DNA of 20,543 nt from Proteobacteria bacterium SG_bin5 (GCA_002083475.1 LWDI01000091.1:22597-43139); one strand, 5' to 3'. Counted from the first letter of the stretch, positions 1-8,265 are shown. Numbers and translations: made by a program. Notes: a model not told the origin generated them from the sequence alone.

Positions 1-1805
1 CGCTGGTCGCCGGTGAAGCCGTCGATCACCGGCGCCTTCTTGCCGCCGAGCGAGGCGTGATAAGCGTCGAGCGCCGCGCTCAGCCCCGCGATATCGGCGG
101 TATTCTCGCCGAGCGTGAGGCCGCCTTTCACATGGAATCCGGGGAGCGGTTCATAAGCGTCATATTGCGCCACGAGCTTGGCGGTGCGCTCCTTGAAGGC
201 GCTCACGTCGGCGGGGGTCCACCAGGTGGTGAGCTTGCCGGTGCCATCATATTTCGAGCCCTGATCGTCGAAATGATGGCTCATCTCATGGCCGATCACC
301 GCGCCGATCGCGCCGTAATTCACCGCCGGATCGGCGTTGGGATCGAAGAAGGGCGGCTGGAGGATCGCGGCGGGGAAAGTGATCGCGACGAGCGTGGGGT
401 TGGCCTGGGCGTTCACCGTCATCGGCGCGAGGCCCCATTCCCAGCGATAGACGGGCTTGCCGAGCTTGTTCCGATTATAGTCGAACGCCCATTGATTGGC
501 GCGCAGCTGGTTGCCGAAGGCGTCGCCCGGGGTGATGGTGAGCGCCGAATAATCGCGCCACTGGCTCGGATAGCCGATGCGCGGGGTGAAAGCGGCGAGC
601 TTGGCGTGGGCCTTCACCTTGGTCGCGGGCGTCATCCAGGCGAGCTTGTCGATGCGCTTGTCCATCGCCTTGATGATGTTCTTCACCAGCACGTCCATCG
701 CCGCCTTGGTCGCGGGCGGGAAATATTTGGCGACGTAGATTTTGGAGACTTCGTCGGTCACCGCCGCCGAGGTCCAATTGACCGCGCGCTTCCAGCGGTC
801 GCTTTGCTGCGGCGTGCCGCGCAAGGCGGTGCCGTAAAAAGCGAAATTCTCGGCGTCGAACGCCTGGGGCAGCACATCGGCGAATTCGTCGAGCGAGCGC
901 ACCAGCAGCTGATCCTTGAGCACCGCGAGCGGCGCGTCGGCGATCAGCTTGGCCTCGCCCGTGATCGCGCTCGGCTGGCGGACGACGAGCGTCTCGGTCG
1001 CATAGCCGTTCGCTTTCATCAGCGCGACGAAATCGAAGCCCGGCGCCATCGCCTGCAAATCGGCGAGCGACATTTTGTTATAGGTCTGGTCGGCGTCGCG
1101 ACTGCGGATATTGTCCCAATGCGCCTTGGCGATCGCGGTTTCGAACGCGACGATCGCCGCAGCGCGCGCCTCGGCGTCGCTTTCGCCGGCAAGGGTCAGC
1201 ATCTTCGCCAGATGCGCCTGATATTTCGCCTTGGTTTCAACGAGCTTGGGATCGTTGCTGAGATAATAGTCGCGGTTGGGCATCCCCAGCCCGCCCTGGC
1301 CGAGCTGGAGCGTATAGGCATTGGGGTCCTTCTGATCAGGCCCCACCCCGCCCGCGAACGGCCCATCGACCCCGTTGCGCGCGGCGCGCGACAGCAGCTG
1401 GACATAGGCCGATTTGTCGTTCACCGCCTTGATCTCGGCGAGCCAGGGCTGGATCGGCGCGAGCCCCTTGGCGTCGATCGCGGCGGTATCGAGATAAGCG
1501 GCATAAGCGGCGCCGATCTTGCTGTTCGGCCCCGCCGCCTCGAGCAAGCCGCGCGTGCGCTGCTGAGAGAGATCCTGCAACGTGTCGAACGCGCCGAAGC
1601 TGGGTTTGTCGGCGGGGATTTGGGTGCGCTGTTCCCACCCACCATTGGCGAACACGTCGAAATCGTCGCCGGGCTGGACCGCGCGGTCCATGCCCGTCTC
1701 GTCGAAGCCGAACACGCCGATCGCCGGCTTCGCCAGCGGCGCCGCGACCGCGACCCCCGCGACGAGCGCCACCGCCGCTACCATCATGCCATGCCGAACC
1801 CGCAT
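1..1805 (-). CDS. M13-family zinc metallopeptidase (neprilysin/PepO-like), C-terminus cut by window start
   Basis: Zinc endopeptidase of the neprilysin/PepO family, probably exported to the periplasm and cleaving peptides. The reading frame is open from the ATG at 1805 to the window edge, giving 601 residues. A signal peptide covers about residues 1-22 (hydrophobic run ending AVAAP). The zinc site is H506-E507-M-S-H510, with the third ligand E567 in the ENTAD motif. Compared with the paralogue next door, about 66 C-terminal residues are missing beyond GFTGDQR. The start is supported by GGAGAG about 7 nt upstream. A TAAAAT -10-like box sits at 1824-1819, but I see no -35. The substrate-binding motif, NAYY/NAFY in the family, reads NAQANP here. 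No cysteine is visible. A terminator upstream separates it from the paralogue, so it is probably its own transcript. The family assignment is secure; the substrate is unknown. Confidence 0.93.
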   Translation of the reverse strand, partial: MRVRHGMMVAAVALVAGVAVAAPLAKPAIGVFGFDETGMDRAVQPGDDFDVFANGGWEQRTQIPADKPSFGAFDTLQDLSQQRTRGLLEAAGPNSKIGAAYAAYLDTAAIDAKGLAPIQPWLAEIKAVNDKSAYVQLLSRAARNGVDGPFAGGVGPDQKDPNAYTLQLGQGGLGMPNRDYYLSNDPKLVETKAKYQAHLAKMLTLAGESDAEARAAAIVAFETAIAKAHWDNIRSRDADQTYNKMSLADLQAMAPGFDFVALMKANGYATETLVVRQPSAITGEAKLIADAPLAVLKDQLLVRSLDEFADVLPQAFDAENFAFYGTALRGTPQQSDRWKRAVNWTSAAVTDEVSKIYVAKYFPPATKAAMDVLVKNIIKAMDKRIDKLAWMTPATKVKAHAKLAAFTPRIGYPSQWRDYSALTITPGDAFGNQLRANQWAFDYNRNKLGKPVYRWEWGLAPMTVNAQANPTLVAITFPAAILQPPFFDPNADPAVNYGAIGAVIGHEMSHHFDDQGSKYDGTGKLTTWWTPADVSAFKERTAKLVAQYDAYEPLPGFHVKGGLTLGENTADIAGLSAALDAYHASLGGKKAPVIDGFTGDQ

Positions 1806-1866
1806 TTTCACTCTCCAGATTTTACCGATCGATCGAACCGACTTCCCGCGCCTAGCCGGCGGCGCA

Positions 1867-1897
1867 AAGAGAAAAGGGCGGCCCCGAGGCCGCCCTT
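1867..1897 (-). terminator. Rho-independent terminator of the 1901-3937 peptidase gene
   Basis: On the minus strand a perfect 10-bp stem (AAGGGCGGCC / GGCCGCCCTT, 1897-1888 and 1883-1874) with a 4-nt TCGG loop is followed by TTTTCTCTTT. It begins 4 nt past the stop codon of the upstream M13 gene. It lies between the two tandem peptidase genes, so it should separate their transcripts. Confidence 0.85.
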
Positions 1898-1900
1898 CGT

Positions 1901-3937
1901 TCACCAGATCCGCACCCGCGCGTCCGAGGCGAGATAGAGTTTCTCGCCGGGCCGCGCGCCGAAGGCGGCATACCAGGGATCGAGATTGCGCACGACCGCG
2001 GCGCGCTGATCCCCCGGCGAATGCGGGTCGACGACGAGCTGCTGCTGGAGCGCGGCGTCGCGATATTTGGTGCGCCACACCTGCGCCCAGCCGAGATAGA
2101 AACGCTGGTCGCCGGTGAAGCCGTCGATCACCGGCGCGGGCTTGCCGCCGAGCGAGCGATGATAGGCATCGAGCGCGACCGACAGCCCCGCGAGATCGGC
2201 GATATTCTCGCCCAGCGTCAGCGCGCCCTGCACATGCTGGCCCGGCAGCGGCTCATAGGCATCATATTGCTTCACCAATTGCGCGGTGAGCTTGTCGAAA
2301 GCGGCGACGTCGGCCGGGGTCCACCAATCGGTGAGCTTGCCGGTCGGATCATATTTGCGGCCCTGATCGTCGAAATGATGGCTGATCTCATGCCCGATCA
2401 CCGCGCCGATGCCGCCGTAATTCACCGCCGGATCGGCCTTGGCGTCGAAGAAGGGCGGTTGCAGGATCGCCGCGGGGAAGACGATCTCGTTCATCACCGG
2501 ATTGGCATAAGCGTTGATCGTCATCGGCGTCATGAACCATTCGCCGCGATCGATCGGCTTGCCGAGCTTGGCGATCCCGCGATCATATTCGAAGGCGTTC
2601 GCCCGCGCGACATTGCCGACCAGATCGCCGCGCGCGACGCTCAGCTTCGAATAATCGCGCCACTGGCTGGGATAGCCGATCTTGGGCGTGAACGAGGCGA
2701 GCTTGGTGAGCGCTTTCGCCTTGGTCTCGGGCGTCATCCAGCTCAAATTGCGGATGCGGTCGCCCATCGCCGCGATCACGTTCTTCACCAGCTGATCGGC
2801 CGCCGCCTTGGTTTCGGGCGGGAAGTAACGCGCGACATAGACCTTGCCGATCTCCTCGCCCAGCGCGCCCGAGGTGACGTTCACCGCGCGCTTCCAGCGA
2901 TCGCGCTGCTGCGGCTGGCCCGACAGGGTCTTGCCGTAAAAGTCGAAATTGGCGTCGTCGATCGGCTTGGCGAGATAGCTCGCGAAGGCGCGCACGGTGC
3001 GCAGCGTTGCATAATCGCGCAGCACCGCGATCGGGGTGGCGGCGAAGATCTTCGCCTCGCCGGTGATCGCGCTCGGCTGGCTGACGATCAGCTCGCGCTC
3101 GCCGGCGATGCCATAGGCCGCGCGCAACGCGCCCCAGGGCATGCCCGGCGCCTTGGTGTCGAGATCGCTCGCCTGCCATTTGTTATAGGTCTTGTCGTCG
3201 TCGCGCGATTCGATGCGCGACCAATGGACCCCGGCGAGCTGCTTTTCGAACTCGAACACGGCTTGCGCGCGCGCGGCGGCGTTGGCGCCGTCGCCGATCA
3301 GCTCGAACATCTTGGCGCTGTTGGCGACATAGGCCTGGCGCAGCGGCTCGAACTTGGGCTGGAGATAATAATCGCGGTCGGGCAGCCCCAGGCCGCTTTG
3401 CGCCATATGCACGATATAGCGATCGGGCTGTTTCTCGTCCTGATTGACGTAAAAGCCGACCAGCCCGCCCACGCCCACGCGCTGGAGCTTGGCGAGGGTG
3501 ACGATCAGCGCGTCGCGATCGCCCGATTGCTTGATCTCGGCGAGCCAGGGCTGGATCGGCGCCGCGCCCTTCGCGTCGATCGTCGCCTGGTCCATGAAGC
3601 TCGCGTAGAAATCGCCGATCTTGCTGCCCGGCTTGGCGGCGGTTTCCTCCAGGATCGCGCGCGTCTGATCGAGCGAGCGATCCTGCAACCGGTGGAACAT
3701 CCCATAGGTCGAGCGGTCGGCGGGGATTTCGGTCGCGCGCTTCCAGCCGCCGCTCGCATAATCGGCGAAGCTGTCACCAGGCTTCACCTGGCGGTCCATG
3801 CCCGCCTCGTCGAAGCCGAAGCTGCCGATCTCGGGCTTGGCGGCGGTTTGGACGGTGGGGGCCGCGTCCTTGGCGACGGCGATGCCCGCGAGCGCGGCGG
3901 TGGCGAGCAAGCTCGTAACGATAAGCGAACGACGCAT
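1901..3937 (-). CDS. M13-family zinc metallopeptidase (neprilysin/PepO-like), complete
   Basis: Complete 678-residue exported zinc endopeptidase, the usual length for bacterial M13 enzymes. The signal peptide is about residues 1-22 (MRRSLIVTSLLATAALAG, ending AVAKD). The N-terminal M13 domain is followed by the catalytic domain with H516-E517-I-S-H520, third ligand E577 and D581 in ENIAD, the substrate-binding NAYANP motif, and a late DPHSPGDQR stretch. The last matches the catalytic His and Arg of neprilysin, six residues apart. The C-terminus VRIW recalls the family's CxxW ending but has no Cys; the protein appears cysteine-free. The ATG at 3937 was chosen over an in-frame start 27 codons upstream, because GAGGA lies about 7 nt before it and the signal peptide begins there. 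It is very similar to its downstream neighbour over the whole visible length, so the two are tandem paralogues. Confidence 0.95.
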   Translation of the reverse strand: MRRSLIVTSLLATAALAGIAVAKDAAPTVQTAAKPEIGSFGFDEAGMDRQVKPGDSFADYASGGWKRATEIPADRSTYGMFHRLQDRSLDQTRAILEETAAKPGSKIGDFYASFMDQATIDAKGAAPIQPWLAEIKQSGDRDALIVTLAKLQRVGVGGLVGFYVNQDEKQPDRYIVHMAQSGLGLPDRDYYLQPKFEPLRQAYVANSAKMFELIGDGANAAARAQAVFEFEKQLAGVHWSRIESRDDDKTYNKWQASDLDTKAPGMPWGALRAAYGIAGERELIVSQPSAITGEAKIFAATPIAVLRDYATLRTVRAFASYLAKPIDDANFDFYGKTLSGQPQQRDRWKRAVNVTSGALGEEIGKVYVARYFPPETKAAADQLVKNVIAAMGDRIRNLSWMTPETKAKALTKLASFTPKIGYPSQWRDYSKLSVARGDLVGNVARANAFEYDRGIAKLGKPIDRGEWFMTPMTINAYANPVMNEIVFPAAILQPPFFDAKADPAVNYGGIGAVIGHEISHHFDDQGRKYDPTGKLTDWWTPADVAAFDKLTAQLVKQYDAYEPLPGQHVQGALTLGENIADLAGLSVALDAYHRSLGGKPAPVIDGFTGDQRFYLGWAQVWRTKYRDAALQQQLVVDPHSPGDQRAAVVRNLDPWYAAFGARPGEKLYLASDARVRIW

Positions 3938-3969
3938 GAAATTTCCTCGACGGCGAAAGTGGCGTGCGT

Positions 3970-3997
3970 GTTCTATCCAAACGATACGCCGCGTCAA
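3970..3997 (-). promoter_or_regulatory. Candidate sigma-70 promoter of the 3937 peptidase gene
   Basis: Read on the minus strand: TTGACG at 3997-3992 (5 of 6 to the -35 consensus), a 16-nt spacer, then TAGAAC at 3975-3970 (4 of 6 to the -10). The start site would fall near 3963, giving a leader of about 26 nt with the GAGGA ribosome site. Just upstream of the -35 lies an inverted repeat, GTTTC-N4-GAAAC, at 4015-4002, which could be an operator. This is pattern matching only. Confidence 0.45.
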
Positions 3998-4038
3998 ATC
4001 CGTTTCACGCGAAACCAACGACTTTGGTCGGGGAACGG

Positions 4039-4521
4039 TCAGCCGCGATCGCGCAGCAGCCGCGCCGCCTCGCGCTTCCAGTCGCGTTCCTTGATATGCT
4101 CGCGCTTGTCGTGCGTCTTGCGCCCCTTGGCGAGCGCGAGCTCGACCTTGGCGCGGCCCTTGCCGTTGAAATAAATGGCGAGCGGCACGAGCGTCATCCC
4201 CTCGCGCGCGACCGCGCCGTGGAGTTTGCCGATCTCGCGCGCGTGGAGCAGCAATTTGCGCGGGCGGCGCGGCTCGTGGTTGAAGCGATTGCCATGGCTG
4301 AATTCGGGGATGTTCGAATTGACCAGCCAGACCTGCTCGTCCTTCACCTCGGCATAGCTTTCGGCGATCGAGCCCTCGCCGAAGCGCAGCGACTTCACCT
4401 CGGTGCCGGTGAGCGCGATGCCCGCCTCATACACCGTCTCGATCGCATAATCGAACCGCGCGCGGCGGTTTTCGGCGACGATCTTCTTCTTGTCGAACAG
4501 GGCGGGCTTGGGACGCGGCAT
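4039..4521 (-). CDS. smpB: SsrA-binding protein SmpB
   Basis: 160-residue SmpB, the partner of tmRNA in ribosome rescue (trans-translation). It binds the tRNA-like part of SsrA and delivers it to stalled ribosomes in the cytoplasm. The sequence shows the OB-fold core with the conserved GIALTGTEVKSLRFGEGS stretch, the NIPEFSHGNRFNHEPRRPRKLLLH region, and the basic C-terminal tail KGRKTHDKREHIKERDWKRE that occupies the mRNA channel. Length is typical. The ATG at 4521 begins PRPKPALFDKKKIVAENRRA, a normal SmpB N-terminus, but no good Shine-Dalgarno precedes it. It follows dapA in the same direction with 161 nt between them, a gap filled mostly by a palindromic repeat. The tmRNA gene itself is not in this window. 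Confidence 0.97.
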   Translation of the reverse strand: MPRPKPALFDKKKIVAENRRARFDYAIETVYEAGIALTGTEVKSLRFGEGSIAESYAEVKDEQVWLVNSNIPEFSHGNRFNHEPRRPRKLLLHAREIGKLHGAVAREGMTLVPLAIYFNGKGRAKVELALAKGRKTHDKREHIKERDWKREAARLLRDRG

Positions 4522-4578
4522 AAGGGAGCGGCATGTAAGCGGGGTGCGGGCGAAAAGCTACCGGGGCGTGACATCGCT

Positions 4579-4679
4579 CCCCGGCCCGTTCGTGCTGAGC
4601 GCGTCGAAGCACGGTTCTTCTTTTCGCCGGTCGCCAAAAAGGAGCGGCCTTCGCCAAGCCCGGGGCGAACGGGCCGGGG
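4579..4679. repeat. 101-bp inverted-repeat element, sphingomonad dispersed-repeat type
   Basis: The element is bounded by perfect 14-bp inverted termini: CCCCGGCCCGTTCG at 4579-4592 and CGAACGGGCCGGGG at 4666-4679. Inside the left end is a second short palindrome, CGTGCT...AGCACG (4591-4613). The fragment translates as PFVLSASKHG on plus and CFDALSTNG on minus. From memory, such peptides are a signature of an intergenic repeat dispersed through Sphingomonas genomes and often mis-called as protein. It lies between dapA and smpB, which are co-directional. It has no transposase, so it is MITE- or REP-like. The structure is seen directly; the family identity is recollection. Confidence 0.75.
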
Positions 4680-4682
4680 GCT

Positions 4683-5567
4683 TCAGGCCGCCAGCGCCGT
4701 CGCCAGCGCCGCATCCACCGCCGCGCGGCTCGCGTCGCTCGGCCAGGTCATCGGCAGGCGCAGGCCGGTCGGAAAATCGGGGCGCACGCGCGTCATCGCA
4801 TATTTCACCGGCCCGGGCGACGCATCGCTGAACAGCGCCAGATGGAGCGGGAACAACCGATCGTGCAGCACCCGCGCCGCCGCGTAATCGCCCGCCGCGC
4901 ACGCCGCCTGGAAATCGGCGCACAGGCGCGGCGCGACATTGGCGGTGACCGAGACGCACCCCACCCCGCCGCTCGCGTTGAAGGCGAGCGCGGTCTCGTC
5001 ATTGCCCGAAAGCTGCGCGAACCCCGCGCCGCACGCCAGCCGCTGCGCGGTCACCCGCTGGAGCGCGCCGGTCGCGTCCTTCACCGCGACGAAGCTCTTG
5101 GGGTAAGCCGCGACCAGCCGCGCCATCGTCTCGACCGCGATATCGGTCACGGTGCGGCCGGGCACGTTGTAGAGCATGATCGGCAGGTCGGCGCTCGCCG
5201 CCACCGCCTCGAAATGGCGGAAAATCCCCTCCTGATTGGGGCGGTTGTAGTAAGGCGGCACCATCAGCGCCGCATCCGCCCCCGCCGCCTTGGCCGCGGC
5301 GAGATTGGCGATCGCGACGCGCGTGTCGTTCGACCCGGCCCCGGCGATCACCGGCACACGCCCCGCCGCCTGGTCGACACAAACGCGCACGATCGCGAAA
5401 TGCTCGTCGGCGGTGAGCGTCGCCGCCTCGCCGGTCGTGCCGCATGGCACCAGCCCCGCCGAGCCCTCGGCGATCTGCCAGTCGATCAGCGCGCGATAGG
5501 CGGCTTCGTCGAACCGGCCGGCCGCGTCGAAGGGGGTGACGAGCGCGGGGATGGAACCCGAAAACAT
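4683..5567 (-). CDS. dapA: 4-hydroxy-tetrahydrodipicolinate synthase
   Basis: 294-residue DapA. It condenses pyruvate with L-aspartate-4-semialdehyde, the first committed step of the diaminopimelate/lysine pathway, in the cytoplasm, and so feeds cell-wall synthesis. All key residues are present: T44 and T45 in CGTTGE, Y107 in PPYYNRP, Y133 and R138 in LYNVPGRT, and the Schiff-base lysine K163 in VAVKDATG. It is a full-length TIM barrel. The ATG at 5567 has GGGAG 8 nt upstream. It is divergent from slt across a 100-bp gap and co-directional with smpB downstream, an arrangement common in alphaproteobacteria. An inverted repeat (GCGAC-N5-GTCGC, 5599-5613) lies in the shared upstream region. I saw no convincing -35/-10 pair for dapA itself. 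Confidence 0.97.
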   Translation of the reverse strand: MFSGSIPALVTPFDAAGRFDEAAYRALIDWQIAEGSAGLVPCGTTGEAATLTADEHFAIVRVCVDQAAGRVPVIAGAGSNDTRVAIANLAAAKAAGADAALMVPPYYNRPNQEGIFRHFEAVAASADLPIMLYNVPGRTVTDIAVETMARLVAAYPKSFVAVKDATGALQRVTAQRLACGAGFAQLSGNDETALAFNASGGVGCVSVTANVAPRLCADFQAACAAGDYAAARVLHDRLFPLHLALFSDASPGPVKYAMTRVRPDFPTGLRLPMTWPSDASRAAVDAALATALAA

Positions 5568-5632
5568 CGCTTAAGCTCCCGCAAGTCGCGGCGCTTTTGC
5601 GACAAATCGTCGCGCCGCCGCCCGAATGAGGC

Positions 5633-5661
5633 GCGACAGATAGCGGCGAATCGCTTATCCT
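5633..5661 (+). promoter_or_regulatory. Candidate sigma-70 promoter of slt, placing transcription start at the ATG
   Basis: GCGACA (5633-5638, 4 of 6), a 17-nt spacer, then TATCCT (5656-5661, 4 of 6). Only six bases separate the -10 box from the slt ATG at 5668, so the expected start site is the A of the ATG or next to it. This fits the absence of a Shine-Dalgarno sequence and suggests a leaderless transcript. Both boxes are imperfect. Confidence 0.35.
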
Positions 5662-5667
5662 GTCCAC

Positions 5668-7650
5668 ATGCTCGCTTTGCTGCGCCCCCTGATGTTGCTC
5701 GCCGGCGCCTCTGGCCTCGCGATCGCTGCCACCCCGCAGGATCAGCTCGCGCCTTATGGCGACCAACTGCGCCGGATGCCCGCCGATCCCCAAGCGCCCG
5801 CGCTCGCCGCCGCGATCACCGAGTGGAAGGCGCTGGAACAGTCTGATAGCTATAGCTTCGACGTTTACGCCCGCTTCCTGCTCGCCCACCCCGGCTGGCC
5901 GGGCGAGGCGAACCGCCGCCGCGCCGCCGAACGCGCGCTCGATACCGCGAGCTGGTCGCCCGGCGTCGCGGTCGATTTCTTCCGCCGCTTCCCGCCGCTC
6001 ACCCCCACCGGCATGGTTCGCTTCGCCGAGGCGCTCAAGGCGACTGGCTTGACGAGCGAGGCGAACGACGCCGCCCGCGCCGCCTGGGTGCGCGGCGCGC
6101 TGCCGCCATCGGATGAAGCCGCGCTGCTCGCGGGCTTCGCCGGGGTGCTCACCAGCGCCGATCATGACGCGCGGATGGACGCCCTGCTCTGGGCGGGGGC
6201 GACCGGATCGGCGCAGCGCCAGCTCGCGCTCGTCAGCCCCGCGCGGCGCGAGCTGTTCGAGCTGCGGCTCGCGCTGCGCACCCGCGCGCCCGATGCCGGC
6301 GCGCGCGCCGCCGCCGTCGCCGATCGCTTCGCCGACGATGCGGGCTTCCTCGCCGATCACGCGATCTGGCTGAAGAACGCCAATCGCTGGAGCGAAGCGC
6401 GCGATCTGCTCGCCCGGCCGCACGGCTTCGCCCGGCCGCCCGCCAATGTCGAGGCGTGGTACGAGCTGCTGCTCGACCAGGCCAAGGGCGCCGCCGCCGA
6501 CGCGCGCTATCAGCAAGCCTATGACATCGCCCGCCAAGTCGATGACGGCTATCCCCAGGGCACCGACGTCTCGCAGCGCCCCTATGGCGAGCGCGACGTC
6601 TATACCGATCTGATGTGGTTCGCGGGGCAGACCGCGGTGAAGACGCTCGCCCGCCCCGCCGAGGCGGTCGCGTTGTTCGATCGCTATGCGCGCGCCGCGC
6701 AATCGCCGCAAACGCGCGCCAAGGGCTTTTATTGGGCGGCGCGCGCCGCCGAACGCGCCGGCAATCCCGAGGCCGCGCGCGGCTATTTCGAGCAGGCGTC
6801 GGCCTATGCCGGGCAATTTTACGGCCAGCTCGCGAGCGAAAAGCTCGGCCGCGCGCTCGCCGCCCCCGCCGCGCAGCTCCAGCGCCCGGTCGAGAGCGCG
6901 ACGCGCGAGGCGTTTCTGGCGCGCGAAACCGTCCAGGCCGCGCGCTATCTGGGCTCGACCGGCGCCTATCAGGACCAGACCGCGTTCGTCCGCCAGATCG
7001 CGCTCGACGCCAAAAGCGAGAGCGACCATGTGCTCGCCGCCGAACTCTCGCGCAGCCTCGGCCGCCCCGATCTGGGGGTGATGGTGGGGCGCAGCGCGGT
7101 GACCAACGGCCTCGCCGATTATGCGCTCGCCGGCTATCCGAGCGTGAAAGTGCCGGCGGCTGCGAACGACAGTTGGACGCTGGTTCATGCGATCGCACGG
7201 CAGGAAAGCCAGTTCGATCGCGCCGCCGTCAGTCGCGTCGGCGCGCGCGGGCTGATGCAGCTGATGCCCGCCACCGCGCGCGAACAGGCGAGCAAGCTCG
7301 GCCTGCCTTATGACACCAGCGCGCTCACCACCGATACCGATTACAATATCCAGCTCGGATCGGCTTATTTCCAGCGGCTCTACAATAATTACGGCAGCTA
7401 TCCGCTGGCGATCGCGGCGTATAACGCGGGAGCGGGTAACGTGAACAAATGGCTCGCCGCTTATGGCGATCCGCGCATGGGCACGATCGACCCGATCGAT
7501 TGGGTCGAATCGATTCCGTTTTCGGAGACGCGCAACTATGTGCAGCGCGTGCTCGAAAATGCCGTGGTCTATGATCTGCTCAACCCGGCGCGCGCGCGCT
7601 CGCAGGGGCAGGCGCGGCTCAGCTGGTATCTCGGCCGCCGCCCGGCTTGA
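5668..7650 (+). CDS. slt: Soluble lytic murein transglycosylase (GH23, Slt70-like)
   Basis: 660-residue periplasmic lytic transglycosylase that cleaves the MurNAc-GlcNAc bond of peptidoglycan, forming 1,6-anhydro-MurNAc, in wall turnover. The N-terminal signal peptide is about residues 1-21 (ends LAIAA|TP). A long alanine-rich helical solenoid covers roughly residues 25-480, as in the Slt70 doughnut. The C-terminal SLT domain covers about 490-640. It carries the catalytic E513 in ARQESQFD, then SRVGARGLMQLMPATA, and AIAAYNAGAGNVNKWL further on; these are the family's ES, GLMQ and AYNAG motifs. Length is typical. The ATG at 5668 has no Shine-Dalgarno but is directly preceded by a possible promoter. 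greB follows 32 nt after the stop. Divergent from dapA. Confidence 0.95.
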   Translation: MLALLRPLMLLAGASGLAIAATPQDQLAPYGDQLRRMPADPQAPALAAAITEWKALEQSDSYSFDVYARFLLAHPGWPGEANRRRAAERALDTASWSPGVAVDFFRRFPPLTPTGMVRFAEALKATGLTSEANDAARAAWVRGALPPSDEAALLAGFAGVLTSADHDARMDALLWAGATGSAQRQLALVSPARRELFELRLALRTRAPDAGARAAAVADRFADDAGFLADHAIWLKNANRWSEARDLLARPHGFARPPANVEAWYELLLDQAKGAAADARYQQAYDIARQVDDGYPQGTDVSQRPYGERDVYTDLMWFAGQTAVKTLARPAEAVALFDRYARAAQSPQTRAKGFYWAARAAERAGNPEAARGYFEQASAYAGQFYGQLASEKLGRALAAPAAQLQRPVESATREAFLARETVQAARYLGSTGAYQDQTAFVRQIALDAKSESDHVLAAELSRSLGRPDLGVMVGRSAVTNGLADYALAGYPSVKVPAAANDSWTLVHAIARQESQFDRAAVSRVGARGLMQLMPATAREQASKLGLPYDTSALTTDTDYNIQLGSAYFQRLYNNYGSYPLAIAAYNAGAGNVNKWLAAYGDPRMGTIDPIDWVESIPFSETRNYVQRVLENAVVYDLLNPARARSQGQARLSWYLGRRPA

Positions 7651-7682
7651 GCGATCGGGGCGCGACGGGCTAACCGGGCGCG

Positions 7683-8162
7683 ATGGACCGCCCCAATTAT
7701 CTCACCCCCGCCGGCTTCGCCGCGCTGCGCCGCGAATATGACCAATTGCTCGGCGAGGAACGCCCCAAGCTCGTCGAGGTGATCGCCTGGGCGGCGGGCA
7801 ATGGCGATCGCTCCGAAAATGGCGACTATATCTATGGCCGCAAACGCTTGCGCGAGATCGACCGCCGGCTCGGCTGGCTCGCCAAGCGCATGAAAGCGGC
7901 CAAGGTGATCGATCCCGCCGCCCAGGCCGACAAGGCGCGTGTCTGGTTCGGCGCGACGGTCGAGATCGCCGATGAGGACGATACGCGCCGCACGCTCACC
8001 TTGGTCGGCGACGACGAGGCCGAGGCGAGCGCGGGCAAGATCGGCTGGAACGCCCCCATCGCGCGGGCGCTGCGCGGGGCGGCGGTGGGCGATCTGCGCC
8101 GCGTCACGCTGCCCGGCGGCGAGCGCGACTATGAAGTGATCGCGATCCGCTATCCCGGCTGA
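7683..8162 (+). CDS. greB: Transcription elongation factor GreB
   Basis: 159-residue Gre factor. It enters the secondary channel of RNA polymerase and stimulates cleavage of backtracked RNA, rescuing stalled elongation. The N-terminal coiled coil is about residues 10-75. It carries the acidic tip with D42 and E45 in the stretch NGDRSENGDYIYGRKR, the form typical of GreB rather than GreA (DYIY, REIDRRL). The C-terminal FKBP-like domain is about 85-159. The ATG at 7683 gives the standard N-terminus NYLTPAGFAALRREYD. No strong Shine-Dalgarno is seen. It lies 32 nt after slt and may share its transcript. No clear terminator follows in the 100 bp before the acylphosphatase. Confidence 0.95.
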   Translation: MDRPNYLTPAGFAALRREYDQLLGEERPKLVEVIAWAAGNGDRSENGDYIYGRKRLREIDRRLGWLAKRMKAAKVIDPAAQADKARVWFGATVEIADEDDTRRTLTLVGDDEAEASAGKIGWNAPIARALRGAAVGDLRRVTLPGGERDYEVIAIRYPG

Positions 8163-8265
8163 CGCGCTTTTCGACCAAGGCTGCAACGATTGCGCCAGGC
8201 CGAGCCGGGCGTTGGGGAGCTATTCACCATGCAGTGGTAAAAGGCCGCGCGATCAAGGGGTTGCC

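Noticed and set aside
57..1937. Long plus-strand open frame (626 codons)
   Set aside because: It is antisense to the first M13 peptidase; its Arg/Gly/Asp/Ile-rich translation has no domain pattern and follows from codon bias of the real gene.
2021..4174. Long plus-strand open frame (717 codons), larger than the gene opposite
   Set aside because: It is antisense to the second M13 peptidase and runs into smpB; the real strand has a signal peptide, HEISH, ENIAD and a ribosome site.
4490..4831. Plus-strand frame encoding PFVLSASKHG-type peptide
   Set aside because: It is the translated form of the 4579-4679 repeat element, not a gene.
4999..7188. Long minus-strand open frame (729 codons)
   Set aside because: It covers slt in antisense and dapA out of frame; both real genes have complete catalytic motifs.
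8212..8265. N-terminal extension of the acylphosphatase from an upstream ATG
   Set aside because: No ribosome site and no family similarity; the ATG at 8266 has AAGGGG at correct spacing.
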